64,000 nt of DNA. Source: Hyphomicrobiales bacterium (GTDB taxonomy: Bacteria > Pseudomonadota > Alphaproteobacteria > Rhizobiales > Rhizobiaceae). Below, piece after piece: positions 8,693 to 17,385 of this stretch. Numbering within the stretch: position 1 is the stretch's first letter; each line of letters begins with the position of its first letter. The stretch spans positions 204,436 to 268,435 of the forward strand of contig UCEY01000004.1 in NCBI GenBank assembly GCA_900471605.1, given 5' to 3'. Below the pieces are notes generated by a model that was not told where the DNA came from, did no database searches, and was given only the letters and a program-made list of their open reading frames with translations. A program made the translations under genes and the position numbers.

Positions 8693-9793
8693 TTATTTCA
8701 GGCCGAAGAGCTCGGCGGCGTTTTCGAAAAAGATGCGCCGGCGCTTTTCCGGCGAAAGACGCGTCAGGGTCTGCATCGGGAAATCATTGTCCCAATGCGG
8801 ATAGTCGGTGCTGAACAGCAGCGTCTTTTCGGCCTGGATCATCTCCAGCACCTGATCAAGATATTCCGGCTTCTCCGGTTCTTCTATCGGCTGGGAGGTA
8901 AAGCGGACATGATCGAGCACGGTCTGGCTGGGCTTCGACTTTACCCAGGGCACTTCCTTGCGGAACTGGTGCCAGTTCTGGTCCATGCGCCAGAGAAAAT
9001 GCGGCAGCCAGCTGATACCGAATTCGGCGGCCAGCACCTTCAGCTTCGGGAAGCGAGAGAAGACACCTTCGAAGACCATGCTTGTAATAGCGGAAATGCC
9101 GATCTCGGGAAACAGCGTGTGACGCTCGATATAGGTGCTCGGAATACCGCCGGCGAAAGAGACGGCGGTTGGAAAACCGCCTTCGGTTCCGGTGGGATGG
9201 ATCAGGATCGGCAGGCCTACTTCCTCGGCCGCCTCGTAGATCGGATAATAGTGACGGTTACCCATCATGATGTTGAGCAGCGGCAAGAAGATCGCGACAA
9301 CGCTTGGCAGATGACCAATACGGCGGATTTCAGCGGCAGCGGCCAACGGATCATGTGCGGCTACGACCATCGCGAGCTTGTAGCGCTCATCGACCGGAAT
9401 GAACTCCATCAGGAAATAGTCGTTGAAGGCCGTCGCCAAGGCGATTGCCTCGTTCGGGGTCTGGATAGCTGCAAGCTTTCCGGCCTGGATCGAAGAGAGG
9501 ATCGCATGGCTGATATTGTGCTTGTCGAGATGGTCATCCTTCATGAAGTGCGGATCGGAGCCCGGCTCGCCACCCGTTGGCGGCATGGCATCCAGCCGGT
9601 TCGATGAGGCGCGGGCAAGCGGCGGTCGGAGATAATGGTTCGGAAGAACGTATCGGCCGTCGAAATGCTCCCACCACGAGCGCGAGAGATAGTTTTTCAG
9701 GCCCTTGATGTCGTTGTTGATCCAAGGATGAACATCGGCATCGATGATCATTTCCTTGGCGGCGGCGCTCGGCTTTTCTGCTGTCGTCAACAT
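8693..9793 (-). CDS. amidohydrolase family 2 (ACMSD-like metal-dependent decarboxylase/hydrolase)
   Basis: 366 residues from the ATG at 9793, preceded by GGAGGGAAG; a longer frame to 9898 lacks a better site. The N-terminus MIIDADVHPWIN, the LPILIHPTGTEGG segment, the FPKLKVLAAEFGISWLPH stretch and the final LLFSTDYPHWDNDFP with its Asp are the amidohydrolase_2 pattern. Members decarboxylate or hydrolyse ring-cleavage products, for example ACMS decarboxylase and LigW. The neighbouring carboxymuconolactone-decarboxylase-like gene supports a role in aromatic breakdown. The substrate is unknown. Confidence 0.85.
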   Translation of the reverse strand: MLTTAEKPSAAAKEMIIDADVHPWINNDIKGLKNYLSRSWWEHFDGRYVLPNHYLRPPLARASSNRLDAMPPTGGEPGSDPHFMKDDHLDKHNISHAILSSIQAGKLAAIQTPNEAIALATAFNDYFLMEFIPVDERYKLAMVVAAHDPLAAAAEIRRIGHLPSVVAIFLPLLNIMMGNRHYYPIYEAAEEVGLPILIHPTGTEGGFPTAVSFAGGIPSTYIERHTLFPEIGISAITSMVFEGVFSRFPKLKVLAAEFGISWLPHFLWRMDQNWHQFRKEVPWVKSKPSQTVLDHVRFTSQPIEEPEKPEYLDQVLEMIQAEKTLLFSTDYPHWDNDFPMQTLTRLSPEKRRRIFFENAAELFGLK

Positions 9794-9821
9794 GGCGATC
9801 TCTCTTCCCTCCTTCAGCTGG

Positions 9822-10208
9822 TCAGGCCTTTGGGGCCGCTTCTTCGGCAAAGACTTCCCGGGCAATCCGGAAGGACTCGACACCGGCCGGCACGCCACAA
9901 TAAATGACGACCTGAAGCAGCACTTCGCGGATCTCGTCGTTCGAGACTCCGTTGCGCATTGCGCCCTTCACATGGGCCCGCAGCTCGTGCGGGCGGTTGA
10001 GCGCGCTGATCATCGCCAGATTGATGAGGCTGCGGGTCTTTCGGTCGAGACCGTCCCGGCCCCAGATGGCGCCCCAGCAGTATTCGGTCACCAGTTCCTG
10101 AAGAGGCGTGTTGAACTCATCCGCATTGGCCATGGCGTTGGCGACATATTGCTCGCCAAGCACCTCCTTTCGGATCTTCATGCCCTTGTCGAAAAGAGCC
10201 TTGTTCAT
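9822..10208 (-). CDS. carboxymuconolactone decarboxylase family protein
   Basis: 128 residues, close to PcaC size. It has the helical CMD pattern: LVTEYCWGAIWGRDGLDRKTRSL, then NRPHELRAHVKGAMRNGVSNDEIREVLLQVVIYCGVPAG split over two helices. There is no CxxC, so it is a PcaC-like decarboxylase rather than AhpD. It lies between the amidohydrolase and the aldehyde dehydrogenase. Its substrate probably differs from 4-carboxymuconolactone because no protocatechuate genes are nearby. Confidence 0.85.
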   Translation of the reverse strand: MNKALFDKGMKIRKEVLGEQYVANAMANADEFNTPLQELVTEYCWGAIWGRDGLDRKTRSLINLAMISALNRPHELRAHVKGAMRNGVSNDEIREVLLQVVIYCGVPAGVESFRIAREVFAEEAAPKA

Positions 10209-10248
10209 CGTGTTCCTCCCGAGATTGTCGTGCCTTGGTATGCGCTGA

Positions 10249-11748
10249 TCATGCCTTCAGCACGAAGGGGTCGCGAACTTCGTCTCCGAGCTCGCACCAG
10301 ACACTTTTGGTTTGCAGAAAACTGTTGACGGCATCGATGCCGTTGACGCGACCGACTCCGCTGTCCTTGTAGCCACCAAAGGGCGAGTTGAAGGCGAGCG
10401 CGCGATAGGTGTTGAGCCACACCGTCCCGGCCTGCAGCCGGCGCGCCATCCGATGGCCGCGCCTGATGTCGTTGGTCCACACGCCTGCCGCCAGACCGAA
10501 GGGCGAGTCGTTCGCGAGATTGACGACTTCGTCCTCGTCACTGAACTTGGCAATAGCGAGCACGGGGCCGAAAACCTCGTTGCGCATCAGGCGATTGTCC
10601 TGGGATACGCCCGTCAGGATCGCCGGCGAAATAAAGTAACCGCCGAAATCGCTGACGCTAACACGCTGGCCGCCATAGATGAGTTCAGCGCCGTCTTCCT
10701 GCGCATCCTTGACAATGGCGATATCCTTGGAGAGCTGGGTGCTGGTCGCGACTGGCCCCATCTGCGTCGAGGCGAGAAGAGGGTCGCCGAGAACGATTGC
10801 CTTGGCACGCTTTGCCAGCCGGCCGACCAGCTCATCGTAGATAGATTCATGGATATAGGCGCGCGATCCCGCGATGCAGGTCTGACCTGCCGCCGCGAAT
10901 ATGCCGGACAAAACACCGGCCTCCGCCTGGTCCAGGTTGGCATCGGGAAAAACAATGTTGGGGCTCTTGCCGCCCAGCTCCAGCGTATAGGTCGCCAGCC
11001 GCTGACCGAGCTTGGCGGCAATCGCCTTACCGGCGCCGACACTGCCGGTGAAGGCCACCTTGCGAACGAGAGGATGATCGACGATGGCCTCGCCAGTTTC
11101 CCTCAGGCCCGTGACGACATTAATCACGCCATCAGGAATGCCGGCGACCTTGGCTAGCCGCGCGAGCTCGATCGCCGAAGCCGATGTCACTTCCGATGGC
11201 TTGATAACAACCGTATTGCCGGCCGCAAGAGCCGGCGCAACCGACATGATCGTCAGGAAGGTCGGCGAATTCCAGGGGGTGATGACACCGATGACACCGA
11301 GCGGCTCACGCAGCGTATAATTCAGTACGCTGGTCTGATTAAGCGGAATGACGGAACCTTCAATCTTGTCTGCCAGCCCGCCATAATAGCGCAGCCAATC
11401 GAGGGCAATCTGCGCCTGCAGCTTCATTTCGGCGAGCAGCTTGCCGTTTTGGGTGACCTCCAATCGGCCGATGAAATCGGCATTGTCGGCGATTGCCTGG
11501 CCCCAACGCGTCATCAAAGCGCCGCGGCGACTGGCCGACATTGTGGACCACTCACCGTGGAATGCTCTGTGAGCAGCCTGCACGGCCGCATCGACGTCGT
11601 CGGCAGTGGCAATGGCGAAGCTACCCCAAATTTTCCCGGTCGTCGGGTTTACCGACTCGAACTCGTGACCGTGACCCGCCGCCCTATCGCCACCTTCCAC
11701 AAAATGAACGTAACGGCGCGGCTGATCATCGTGACCTGGAACACCCAT
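10249..11748 (-). CDS. NAD-dependent aldehyde dehydrogenase
   Basis: 499 residues from the ATG at 11748, which has a GGGAGG site; the frame runs on to 11775 without one. Motifs include VITPWNSPTFLT, KPSEVTSASAIELA, the FTGSVGAGKAIA nucleotide motif, the general base in LELGGKSPN and the nucleophile in GQTCIAGSR, followed by EVFGPVL and FGGYKDSGVGR. It is full length with an intact active site. It is the first gene of the left minus-strand operon and faces the IclR regulator at 12081, so the 332-nt space between them probably holds the main promoter. Confidence 0.93.
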   Translation of the reverse strand: MGVPGHDDQPRRYVHFVEGGDRAAGHGHEFESVNPTTGKIWGSFAIATADDVDAAVQAAHRAFHGEWSTMSASRRGALMTRWGQAIADNADFIGRLEVTQNGKLLAEMKLQAQIALDWLRYYGGLADKIEGSVIPLNQTSVLNYTLREPLGVIGVITPWNSPTFLTIMSVAPALAAGNTVVIKPSEVTSASAIELARLAKVAGIPDGVINVVTGLRETGEAIVDHPLVRKVAFTGSVGAGKAIAAKLGQRLATYTLELGGKSPNIVFPDANLDQAEAGVLSGIFAAAGQTCIAGSRAYIHESIYDELVGRLAKRAKAIVLGDPLLASTQMGPVATSTQLSKDIAIVKDAQEDGAELIYGGQRVSVSDFGGYFISPAILTGVSQDNRLMRNEVFGPVLAIAKFSDEDEVVNLANDSPFGLAAGVWTNDIRRGHRMARRLQAGTVWLNTYRALAFNSPFGGYKDSGVGRVNGIDAVNSFLQTKSVWCELGDEVRDPFVLKA

Positions 11749-12080
11749 GACAACCACCTCCCTTACTCGAAACACACCAAATTATTTCGATTTTGTGAAC
11801 GAGATTTCTCATACATGAATAGGAATGTCAATCGTGCTGGGCGATATAATCGTCGCCAAGGTCTGTCGAGATGGCGCGGCACCGGAAATAGTCCTACTCA
11901 ATGCTGCCGACCGGCGGCTCTAAACTCTCGTTTTTCATAAGATTTCCGGCATCCGCCAGCGGAGTGGCCCGCATCCGTCTGCACCATGGTCAGGGAGTAC
12001 GCAATTCTGCCGAGAGTTGTTGGCGCGTGTTGAAAAAATCCCACTATTAGAATAAAGCTTCTTTACAGCGCATAAGGAGA
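11749..12080. promoter_or_regulatory. divergent promoter region, aldehyde dehydrogenase / IclR
   Basis: 332 nt between divergent genes, with no open frame that looks like a gene. It is clearly richer in A+T than the flanks. It holds the partial palindrome TTCTCATACATGAA at 11806-11819, which recurs in the cupin upstream region (see 13007-13020). Binding by the adjacent IclR protein is plausible but inferred. Confidence 0.5.
11806..11819. promoter_or_regulatory. candidate operator, copy 1
   Basis: TTCTCATACATGAA. Read on the other strand it is TTCATGTATGAGAA, which matches TTCATAAATGAGAA at 13007-13020 in 12 of 14 positions. Each has a TTCAT-N2-ATGA core with dyad symmetry. The copies flank the IclR gene, one before each adjacent promoter. 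Confidence 0.4.
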
Positions 12081-12848
12081 ATGAGAGTGGCAGCAGACAA
12101 CGTGAAGACAGCAGTCCGGACCTTAGACCTGTTCGAAGTTTTCGCGCGTGTTCAGGGGCCTCTCTCTCTTACTGAACTTGCCAACCTCCTGGGATCGCCG
12201 GCATCAAGCACCCATGCGCTCGTCAAGACACTCCGACAGCGCGGCTATGTCTACATCCTCGAAGACCGAAAGCTGATTTTCCCAACCAAGCGCATTTTGG
12301 CCGTCTCCGAACTGATTGCGAAAAGCGACCCGATCATCGAGATCTTTCAGCCGGAAATGAAAAAGCTCCTGGCGGCAACCGACGAGACAATTATCCTTGG
12401 AAAGAGGCAGGGCGATTATATCACATATCTCGAAGTAATGGAGAGCAGCCGCTCGATACGCTATTCGGCAAAGCCTGGCGACATCAAGCCGCTTCATTCG
12501 TCAGCAGTCGGGAAAGCAATGCTGAGCACCCTTTCCGAACCTGAGCTCTTGGCCACAGTCCGCAAGCTCGGCCTCAAAAAGATCACCGATTCGACGATCA
12601 CGACCGTCGATACTTTGCTTGAAGACATTAAGGCTGGGCGTTCGAAAAACCTATTCATCACGAGAGGGGAAAATGTGCCCGATGTGATGGCGATGGCAGC
12701 GTGCATAAAACTTGGCAGTGAACATTTGAGCGTCGCGGTGGCTGGACCAGTTGAACGGGTTAGCAAGCGCGAAGCTGAATTTGCCTCCTTTCTGGAGGCG
12801 TTAACGGGACATTTCTCGAAGATCGAGAAAGCGACTGCTTTCGCCTGA
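12081..12848 (+). CDS. IclR family transcriptional regulator
   Basis: 255 residues. An N-terminal winged helix (AVRTLDLFEVFARVQGPLSL, then ASSTHALVKTLRQRGYV) is followed by the IclR effector domain with LHSSAVGKAMLS and VAMAACIKLGSEHLSVAVAG-like segments. AAGGAG lies 7 nt before an in-frame GTG at 12087, so the true start may be that GTG rather than the ATG at 12081. It diverges from the catabolic operon and is the likely regulator of it, and perhaps of the cupin gene. The effector is unknown. Confidence 0.9.
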   Translation: MRVAADNVKTAVRTLDLFEVFARVQGPLSLTELANLLGSPASSTHALVKTLRQRGYVYILEDRKLIFPTKRILAVSELIAKSDPIIEIFQPEMKKLLAATDETIILGKRQGDYITYLEVMESSRSIRYSAKPGDIKPLHSSAVGKAMLSTLSEPELLATVRKLGLKKITDSTITTVDTLLEDIKAGRSKNLFITRGENVPDVMAMAACIKLGSEHLSVAVAGPVERVSKREAEFASFLEALTGHFSKIEKATAFA

Positions 12849-13266
12849 TCTCATACAACCATTCGCAAATTGACCGGAGAGCTGCGCCAAGGTGGAATCC
12901 CCTTCGCGCGGAAATTTGACGTTGATCGTTCAAGTGAGCGAACTCGCGTTCCGAAACGGTAATTGAATAAACTCAATTGACAAGATTTCCGTAAGGCGTA
13001 TCTTTTTTCATAAATGAGAATCTAGCACTTTCACAGCGAGCGGAAATATCCTATACACCGCGGGCTCCAGGCGTGGGAATAAATCTAAGAAAGCGCCACG
13101 CGCCACGGACCGCACAGGTGGGACTAGGTCAAACACACGGAGAGGCCGGATGCGGGGAATTCGACCACACGTCGTCCCCTGCTACTGCGCAACGATCGTG
13201 CAAGGTACCGAGAGCAGCTTCAATAGATCCCAGAGTTTAACAATGAGATGAGGAAAAGGAGATCTC
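12849..13266. promoter_or_regulatory. intergenic region upstream of cupin gene
   Basis: 418 nt without a convincing gene on either strand. It contains an inverted repeat AATTGA-N6-TCAATT at 12961-12978 and the candidate operator TTCATAAATGAGAA at 13007-13020. A good ribosome site (AAAAGGAGA) precedes the cupin ATG. No terminator was seen after the IclR gene. Confidence 0.4.
13007..13020. promoter_or_regulatory. candidate operator, copy 2
   Basis: TTCATAAATGAGAA, a near-dyad matching the copy at 11806-11819. A separate inverted repeat, AATTGA-N6-TCAATT, lies 29 nt further upstream. Both are 5' of the cupin gene. This is sequence observation only; the binding protein is inferred to be the neighbouring IclR. 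Confidence 0.4.
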
Positions 13267-13728
13267 ATGACCGAAACGAAATACATGGAAAAGTCGACGC
13301 GGCCTTATCAGCTTGGAAAGGCAGCTTATCACTCGGACAATGACAAGGTAAAAAAGGAAGGTCGCCGCACCTGGTTGAAGTATGCCGATCTCGGTGCGGA
13401 AACCGCGACGGGTGGCCAACTTCTGGCGCACACAATGGCCTTCAAAGCCGAACAGCCACGTATCGATACTACCACCGGGTGGCACTATCACACCTGTGAG
13501 CATCAGTTTGTTTACGTCACTAAAGGATGGCTCGACCTTGAGCTTGAAGATGGCAACACCGTCCGCGTTCACGCCCGCGACAGCATCTATATTCCTGGCG
13601 GCTACAAGCACAACGAGATCGGTGTCGCCGACGATTACGAGTGCCTTGAGGTCGTCGTTCCTGGGCAGATCGGCACCGTCGCTTGTGACGCGCCGGAAGG
13701 TTGGGTTGCAAAACACGGTAAAGCGTAA
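13267..13728 (+). CDS. cupin domain protein
   Basis: 153 residues with one conserved cupin barrel. Motif 1 is WHYHTCEHQFVYVTKGWLD with His and Glu metal ligands, and motif 2 is DSIYIPGGYKHNEIG. Single-domain cupins near catabolic genes may be dioxygenases, isomerases or ligand sensors; nothing here decides. It is monocistronic, followed by a strong terminator. Confidence 0.85.
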   Translation: MTETKYMEKSTRPYQLGKAAYHSDNDKVKKEGRRTWLKYADLGAETATGGQLLAHTMAFKAEQPRIDTTTGWHYHTCEHQFVYVTKGWLDLELEDGNTVRVHARDSIYIPGGYKHNEIGVADDYECLEVVVPGQIGTVACDAPEGWVAKHGKA

Positions 13729-13750
13729 TCCAAGTTCATATCGAAGTTCA

Positions 13751-13788
13751 AATGCCGGTTCTGCCTTGCAGGGCCGGCATTTTCATTT
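13751..13788 (+). terminator. rho-independent terminator after cupin gene
   Basis: AATGCCGG (13751-13758) pairs with CCGGCATT (13774-13781). An inner CTGC/GCAG stem lies between them, and TTTTCATTT follows. It is 23 nt after the cupin stop. Confidence 0.75.
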
Positions 13789-13823
13789 CGAATATTGAGA
13801 CTCAACCTAACGAGCCTCGCTCC

Positions 13824-14585
13824 TTAACGAAAGACCGTGCCACCATCGATATCGATGACTGTCCCGCTCAAATAGCCGCATGCTGGTGAGGCCGTGAAGG
13901 TCACAGCGTTTGCAATCTCGCGCGGATGAGCCGGCCGGCCGAGAGGAAGGCCTGCAAAGAGAGCTTCCCATCCTTCGGCACTCCCGAAATTCGACTCTGC
14001 GCGACCTTTCGCGACGGTAATCGCCCGCTCCGTCAGTGTGACGCCCGGATTGATCCCAAATACCCGCACTCCATGATCGACGCTTCGCGCACCAAGGGCG
14101 GATGTGAAGGCCATCAGCGCCGCGTTGCCGGCGCCACCGCATATATAATCAAATCGCGGCATGCGCCCGCCTGTGCCTATGACGTTGACAATCGTGCCTG
14201 CCTTTCGCTCGACCATCCTGCCCAGATAGAGTTTGCTTAGATGGATGTATCCGAAGACCTTCAGCGCCCATGCAGCCTCCCATTGCTCCATCGAAACATC
14301 GAGCAGGTTGCCGCCAGGAATCGCGCCGGCGTTGTTGACGAGAATGTCAACATCGGGAAATGCCTGGAAGAGCTTCTCACGTTCCTGCGGCCGCGACAGA
14401 TCGGCTGTAAAGATCTCGTAATCTGCAAGGTTCTTCATCTTGGCAGCGGCTTGTAGCTCATCGGCATAACGCCCCACAAGGACGACCTTTAGCCCTTCTT
14501 CTGCGAATGTCTCCGCACATTCCAGCCCGATGCCCTTCGATGCACCGGTAATGAGCACCTGTTGCCCGTTAAAGCCCAGCTTCAA
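13824..14585 (-). CDS. short-chain dehydrogenase/reductase, atypical active site
   Basis: 253 residues. The cofactor motif TGASKGIG (residues 13-20) and the NNAG motif are intact, and the C-terminus has the SGTVIDIDGG ending. The active-site Tyr is at 147 (RFDYICGGAGNAAL), but the position four residues later, normally Lys in YxxxK, is Gly. The YICGGAGNAAL segment appears to belong to an SDR subgroup with Asn in this helix. Either the catalysis differs or another residue takes the Lys role. It diverges from the FAH-family gene at 14726. Confidence 0.85.
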   Translation of the reverse strand: MKLGFNGQQVLITGASKGIGLECAETFAEEGLKVVLVGRYADELQAAAKMKNLADYEIFTADLSRPQEREKLFQAFPDVDILVNNAGAIPGGNLLDVSMEQWEAAWALKVFGYIHLSKLYLGRMVERKAGTIVNVIGTGGRMPRFDYICGGAGNAALMAFTSALGARSVDHGVRVFGINPGVTLTERAITVAKGRAESNFGSAEGWEALFAGLPLGRPAHPREIANAVTFTASPACGYLSGTVIDIDGGTVFR

Positions 14586-14647
14586 GATTTGCCCTCCAAC
14601 CGTCCTTCGCAGCGCCGCTCATCGCGAGCTTTTATGACACTGATATT

Positions 14648-14668
14648 TTTCTTGATACCGAAAAGAAA
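14648..14668. promoter_or_regulatory. inverted repeat in divergent promoter region
   Basis: TTTCTT-N9-AAGAAA lies in the 140-nt A+T-rich space between the divergent SDR (start 14585) and FAH-family (start 14726) genes. It is a possible operator. Only symmetry and position support it. Confidence 0.3.
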
Positions 14669-14725
14669 TACGCATACAGGAATTAATGTCAATTGTCTGA
14701 ATAGACCGAAGTGAGGGAGGTGCTG

Positions 14726-15574
14726 ATGAAGCTTGTACGTTTTAACGACGATCGCTTGGGACGGGTGGACGGCGACGAGGTCGTTGATGTGACTGACGTC
14801 TTGAACCGACTGCCGCCCTATCGCTGGCCTTTCCCGCGCGGTGACCAGCTCATTACCAATCTGCCCAGTCTGCTTGGCCCTCTGCAACAGGCAAATGGAA
14901 AGCGGGAGAAGCTGTCGGAGGTGAAGCTGCTCAGTCCGATTGCCAATCCAGACAAGATCTTCGGCGCGGCACTGAACTATCGCGACCATGTTGACGAATC
15001 CAATGCGGATGCCGCGCTGAACTTCGGAAACCAGATCGCAGCAATCGAAAAGAACGGCCTATTCCTCAAGGCAAACAGCTCGCTCGTAGGACCCTCAGAG
15101 GGCATTTCTTTGGGCTTCGGCGATCTGCGCGTGGATCATGAAATCGAGCTCGTCGCGATCATTGGCAAGACAGGCCGGCGCATCGATCGCGACCACGCGC
15201 TTGATTATGTTGCAGGTTACAGCGTCGGTCTGGATATCAGCGTGCGTGGTACCCAGGAAAGAACCTTCCGCAAGTCGGCCGACACTTATGCCGTTCTCGG
15301 TCCCATGTTCGTAACGGCCGATGAAATAGCCGATCCCAACAATCTTGATTTCTGGATAGAGGTAAACGGGGAGCGCCGGCAGGCCAGCAACACGCGCTAT
15401 CTCATCTTCAACGTCCAGCGTCTGGTGGAACTCGCCTCCTCCGTCTGTACACTCTATCCCGGCGACATCATCTACACCGGAACGCCGGCCGGCGTCGGAC
15501 AGCTACTGGGTGGCGACAATATCGTCGCGACGGTCGATGGGCTTGGCGTGCTGAGAACTGAGGTCTCTGCATAA
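14726..15574 (+). CDS. fumarylacetoacetate hydrolase family protein
   Basis: 282 residues from the ATG at 14726, chosen for the GGGAGG site before it. The FAH fold is shown by KIFGAALNYRDHVDE, the acidic metal motif DHEIELVAIIGKTGR, the GYSVGLDISVRGTQ segment and the C-terminal GDIIYTGTPAGVG. Members hydrolyse C-C bonds of acylpyruvates or decarboxylate/isomerise ring-cleavage products such as 2-oxohept-3-ene-1,7-dioate. Gene context is consistent with aromatic or branched-acid breakdown; the substrate is open. Confidence 0.88.
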   Translation: MKLVRFNDDRLGRVDGDEVVDVTDVLNRLPPYRWPFPRGDQLITNLPSLLGPLQQANGKREKLSEVKLLSPIANPDKIFGAALNYRDHVDESNADAALNFGNQIAAIEKNGLFLKANSSLVGPSEGISLGFGDLRVDHEIELVAIIGKTGRRIDRDHALDYVAGYSVGLDISVRGTQERTFRKSADTYAVLGPMFVTADEIADPNNLDFWIEVNGERRQASNTRYLIFNVQRLVELASSVCTLYPGDIIYTGTPAGVGQLLGGDNIVATVDGLGVLRTEVSA

Positions 15575-15577
15575 CAC

Positions 15578-15610
15578 AAGCGGCGATCTGCTTTCGGACG
15601 ATCGCCGCTT
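15578..15610. terminator. bidirectional hairpin between convergent genes
   Basis: AAGCGGCGATC (15578-15588) pairs perfectly with GATCGCCGCTT (15600-15610), with an 11-nt loop. It lies between the FAH-family stop and the SDR stop, which converge. There is no long T tract, so strength is uncertain. Confidence 0.6.
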
Positions 15611-15617
15611 CGCATAT

Positions 15618-16403
15618 TCAGCCGGCCTTACTTTCCTCGCAGACACGGCGGTAAGCCGCTCCAGCGTTGAAGCCGCCATCGGCGGTAAAATCCTCGCCGG
15701 TAATGAAGCTCGATGCTTCCGACGCCAGGAACAGCACAAGCTGCGCGATCTCTTCCGGCTGGCCGCTGCGACGCATCGGTGTCATTCCGATCATCGGCGC
15801 CAGATGGGCGCCATGGGTGTTGAGACCCGTCAGGATCAGGCCGGGACACACGCTGTTGACGCGAATTTTGTCCTTCGCGAATTCCATTGCGGCGCAGCGC
15901 GTCAAACCCCTCAAGCCCCATTTGCTGGACGAGTAAGCCGGATCGTTATGGCCGAAGAACGCGCTGTTCGATGAAATATTGACGATGCTGCCGCCGTCAT
16001 TTTTCCGCATCAAGGGAACGACTGCCTGTATTCCTAGGAATGCGCCAGTCAAGTTGACGCCTATCACCCTTCCCCAACCCTCCAGATCGGTTTCCTCGAT
16101 GGAGGTTCGGTTGATTGTACCGGCATTGTTCACCAGGATGTCGAGCCGCCCTTTCCAACGCTCGACATGGTCAATCGCCCGGCCCCATTCTGCCTTGCTA
16201 GATACGTCAAGCCGGAGAAACTTTGCCTCACCGCCACTTTCTTCGATAGAGTTTGCGGTTCGCCGTCCCTCGTCCTCCAGAATGTCGCAAACGAGAACAG
16301 CTGCGCCCTGTTGGGCAAGCAGCCTCGCTTCCGCCTCACCCTGACCGCGGCTCGCACCTGTAACAATGGCCACCTTACCGTCGAGCGACATCATTGCCGT
16401 CAT
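15618..16403 (-). CDS. short-chain dehydrogenase/reductase
   Basis: 261 residues with classical motifs: TGASRGQGEA for NAD(P), NNAG, the catalytic Ser in ISSNSAFFG, and Tyr/Lys in YSSSKWGLRG (YxxxK). It starts 1 nt after the livM stop, so it is the last gene of the Liv-type transporter operon. It presumably oxidises an alcohol derived from the imported compound. An internal ATG at 16391 is a possible alternative start. Confidence 0.9.
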   Translation of the reverse strand: MTAMMSLDGKVAIVTGASRGQGEAEARLLAQQGAAVLVCDILEDEGRRTANSIEESGGEAKFLRLDVSSKAEWGRAIDHVERWKGRLDILVNNAGTINRTSIEETDLEGWGRVIGVNLTGAFLGIQAVVPLMRKNDGGSIVNISSNSAFFGHNDPAYSSSKWGLRGLTRCAAMEFAKDKIRVNSVCPGLILTGLNTHGAHLAPMIGMTPMRRSGQPEEIAQLVLFLASEASSFITGEDFTADGGFNAGAAYRRVCEESKAG

Positions 16404-16404
16404 C

Positions 16405-17385
16405 TCAATACGCCTTTCCAGATTTGTCCACCCATGCCTTAGCGAGCATATCGATAACGCCGACGATGCCGTTGCGCATGGTCAGAACGCAGACAACAAA
16501 AATAACCCCTTGGAACACCAGCACCCAGGCGCCAAAGGGCGCGAAATAGTTCTGCATGGCGACGACAACGACGGCGCCAAGCACAGGGCCGATCGTCGTG
16601 GCTGCACCACCGATTAGGACCATCAGGATAACTTCCGCAGACAGGAGGTAGTGGACGTCACTTAGCGAAGCGAGTTGGAAACTCAGGGCGTTCAATCCAC
16701 CGGCAAGACCAGCCAAGCCAGCAGATATGGTGAAAGCGATCAGCTTGATCGCGTTGGCATCGTAACCGAGGGAAATTGCGCGCGCTTCGTTGTCACGCAC
16801 GGCCTTTAACACTTCGCCGTAGGGTGACGCGATCACTCGCAACAGGAAGAGAAAACCAATCAGGAAGACACCAAGCACAAAATAGTACATCACCATATTG
16901 TCGCTAAGATCGATAAGCCCAAGGAAATGGCCCCTCGGCACGGATTGAATTCCGTCCTCGCCATGCGCCCATTCGACCTGCGCAAAGAAGAAATAAACAA
17001 TCTGCGCCAAGGCGAGCGTAATCATTGCGAAGTAAAGCCCCTGCCGCCGGATCGCTAGCCAGCCGAAGACCACACCCATGGCTGCCGAAACGAATACACC
17101 AAACAGAATGGCGATTTCCGGCGTGATTGGCAGCGTCTTAGCACTTTGGGCGACGGCGTAGGAAGCCAGGCCGAAGAAGGCGGCATGTCCGAAGCCGAGA
17201 AGCCCGGCATAGCCGAATATCAAGTTATATGCGCTGGCGAAAAGCACGAATGTCAGGATGCGCACCAGAAACAACGGATACACAAAAGAAGGCGCGATCA
17301 GAGCGAGAGCAAGAAGAATGACAAGAGCAACCTTCTCCCATTCCAATCGAGCGACAGGTTGCTGTTTGATATCTATTGTGGTCAT
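16405..17385 (-). CDS. livM: branched-chain amino acid-type ABC transporter permease LivM
   Basis: 326 residues from the ATG at 17385, which overlaps the livH stop as ATGA. A longer frame to 17475 would run deep into livH. It is strongly hydrophobic with multiple membrane helices, and carries the LivM signature AYNLIFGYAGLLGFGHAAFFGLASY and the VKAVRDNEARAISLGYDA cytoplasmic coupling loop. It forms the inner-membrane channel with LivH. The family also imports aromatic acids, urea and short-chain amides, so the substrate may be the compound degraded by the surrounding enzymes. Confidence 0.92.
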   Translation of the reverse strand: MTTIDIKQQPVARLEWEKVALVILLALALIAPSFVYPLFLVRILTFVLFASAYNLIFGYAGLLGFGHAAFFGLASYAVAQSAKTLPITPEIAILFGVFVSAAMGVVFGWLAIRRQGLYFAMITLALAQIVYFFFAQVEWAHGEDGIQSVPRGHFLGLIDLSDNMVMYYFVLGVFLIGFLFLLRVIASPYGEVLKAVRDNEARAISLGYDANAIKLIAFTISAGLAGLAGGLNALSFQLASLSDVHYLLSAEVILMVLIGGAATTIGPVLGAVVVVAMQNYFAPFGAWVLVFQGVIFVVCVLTMRNGIVGVIDMLAKAWVDKSGKAY

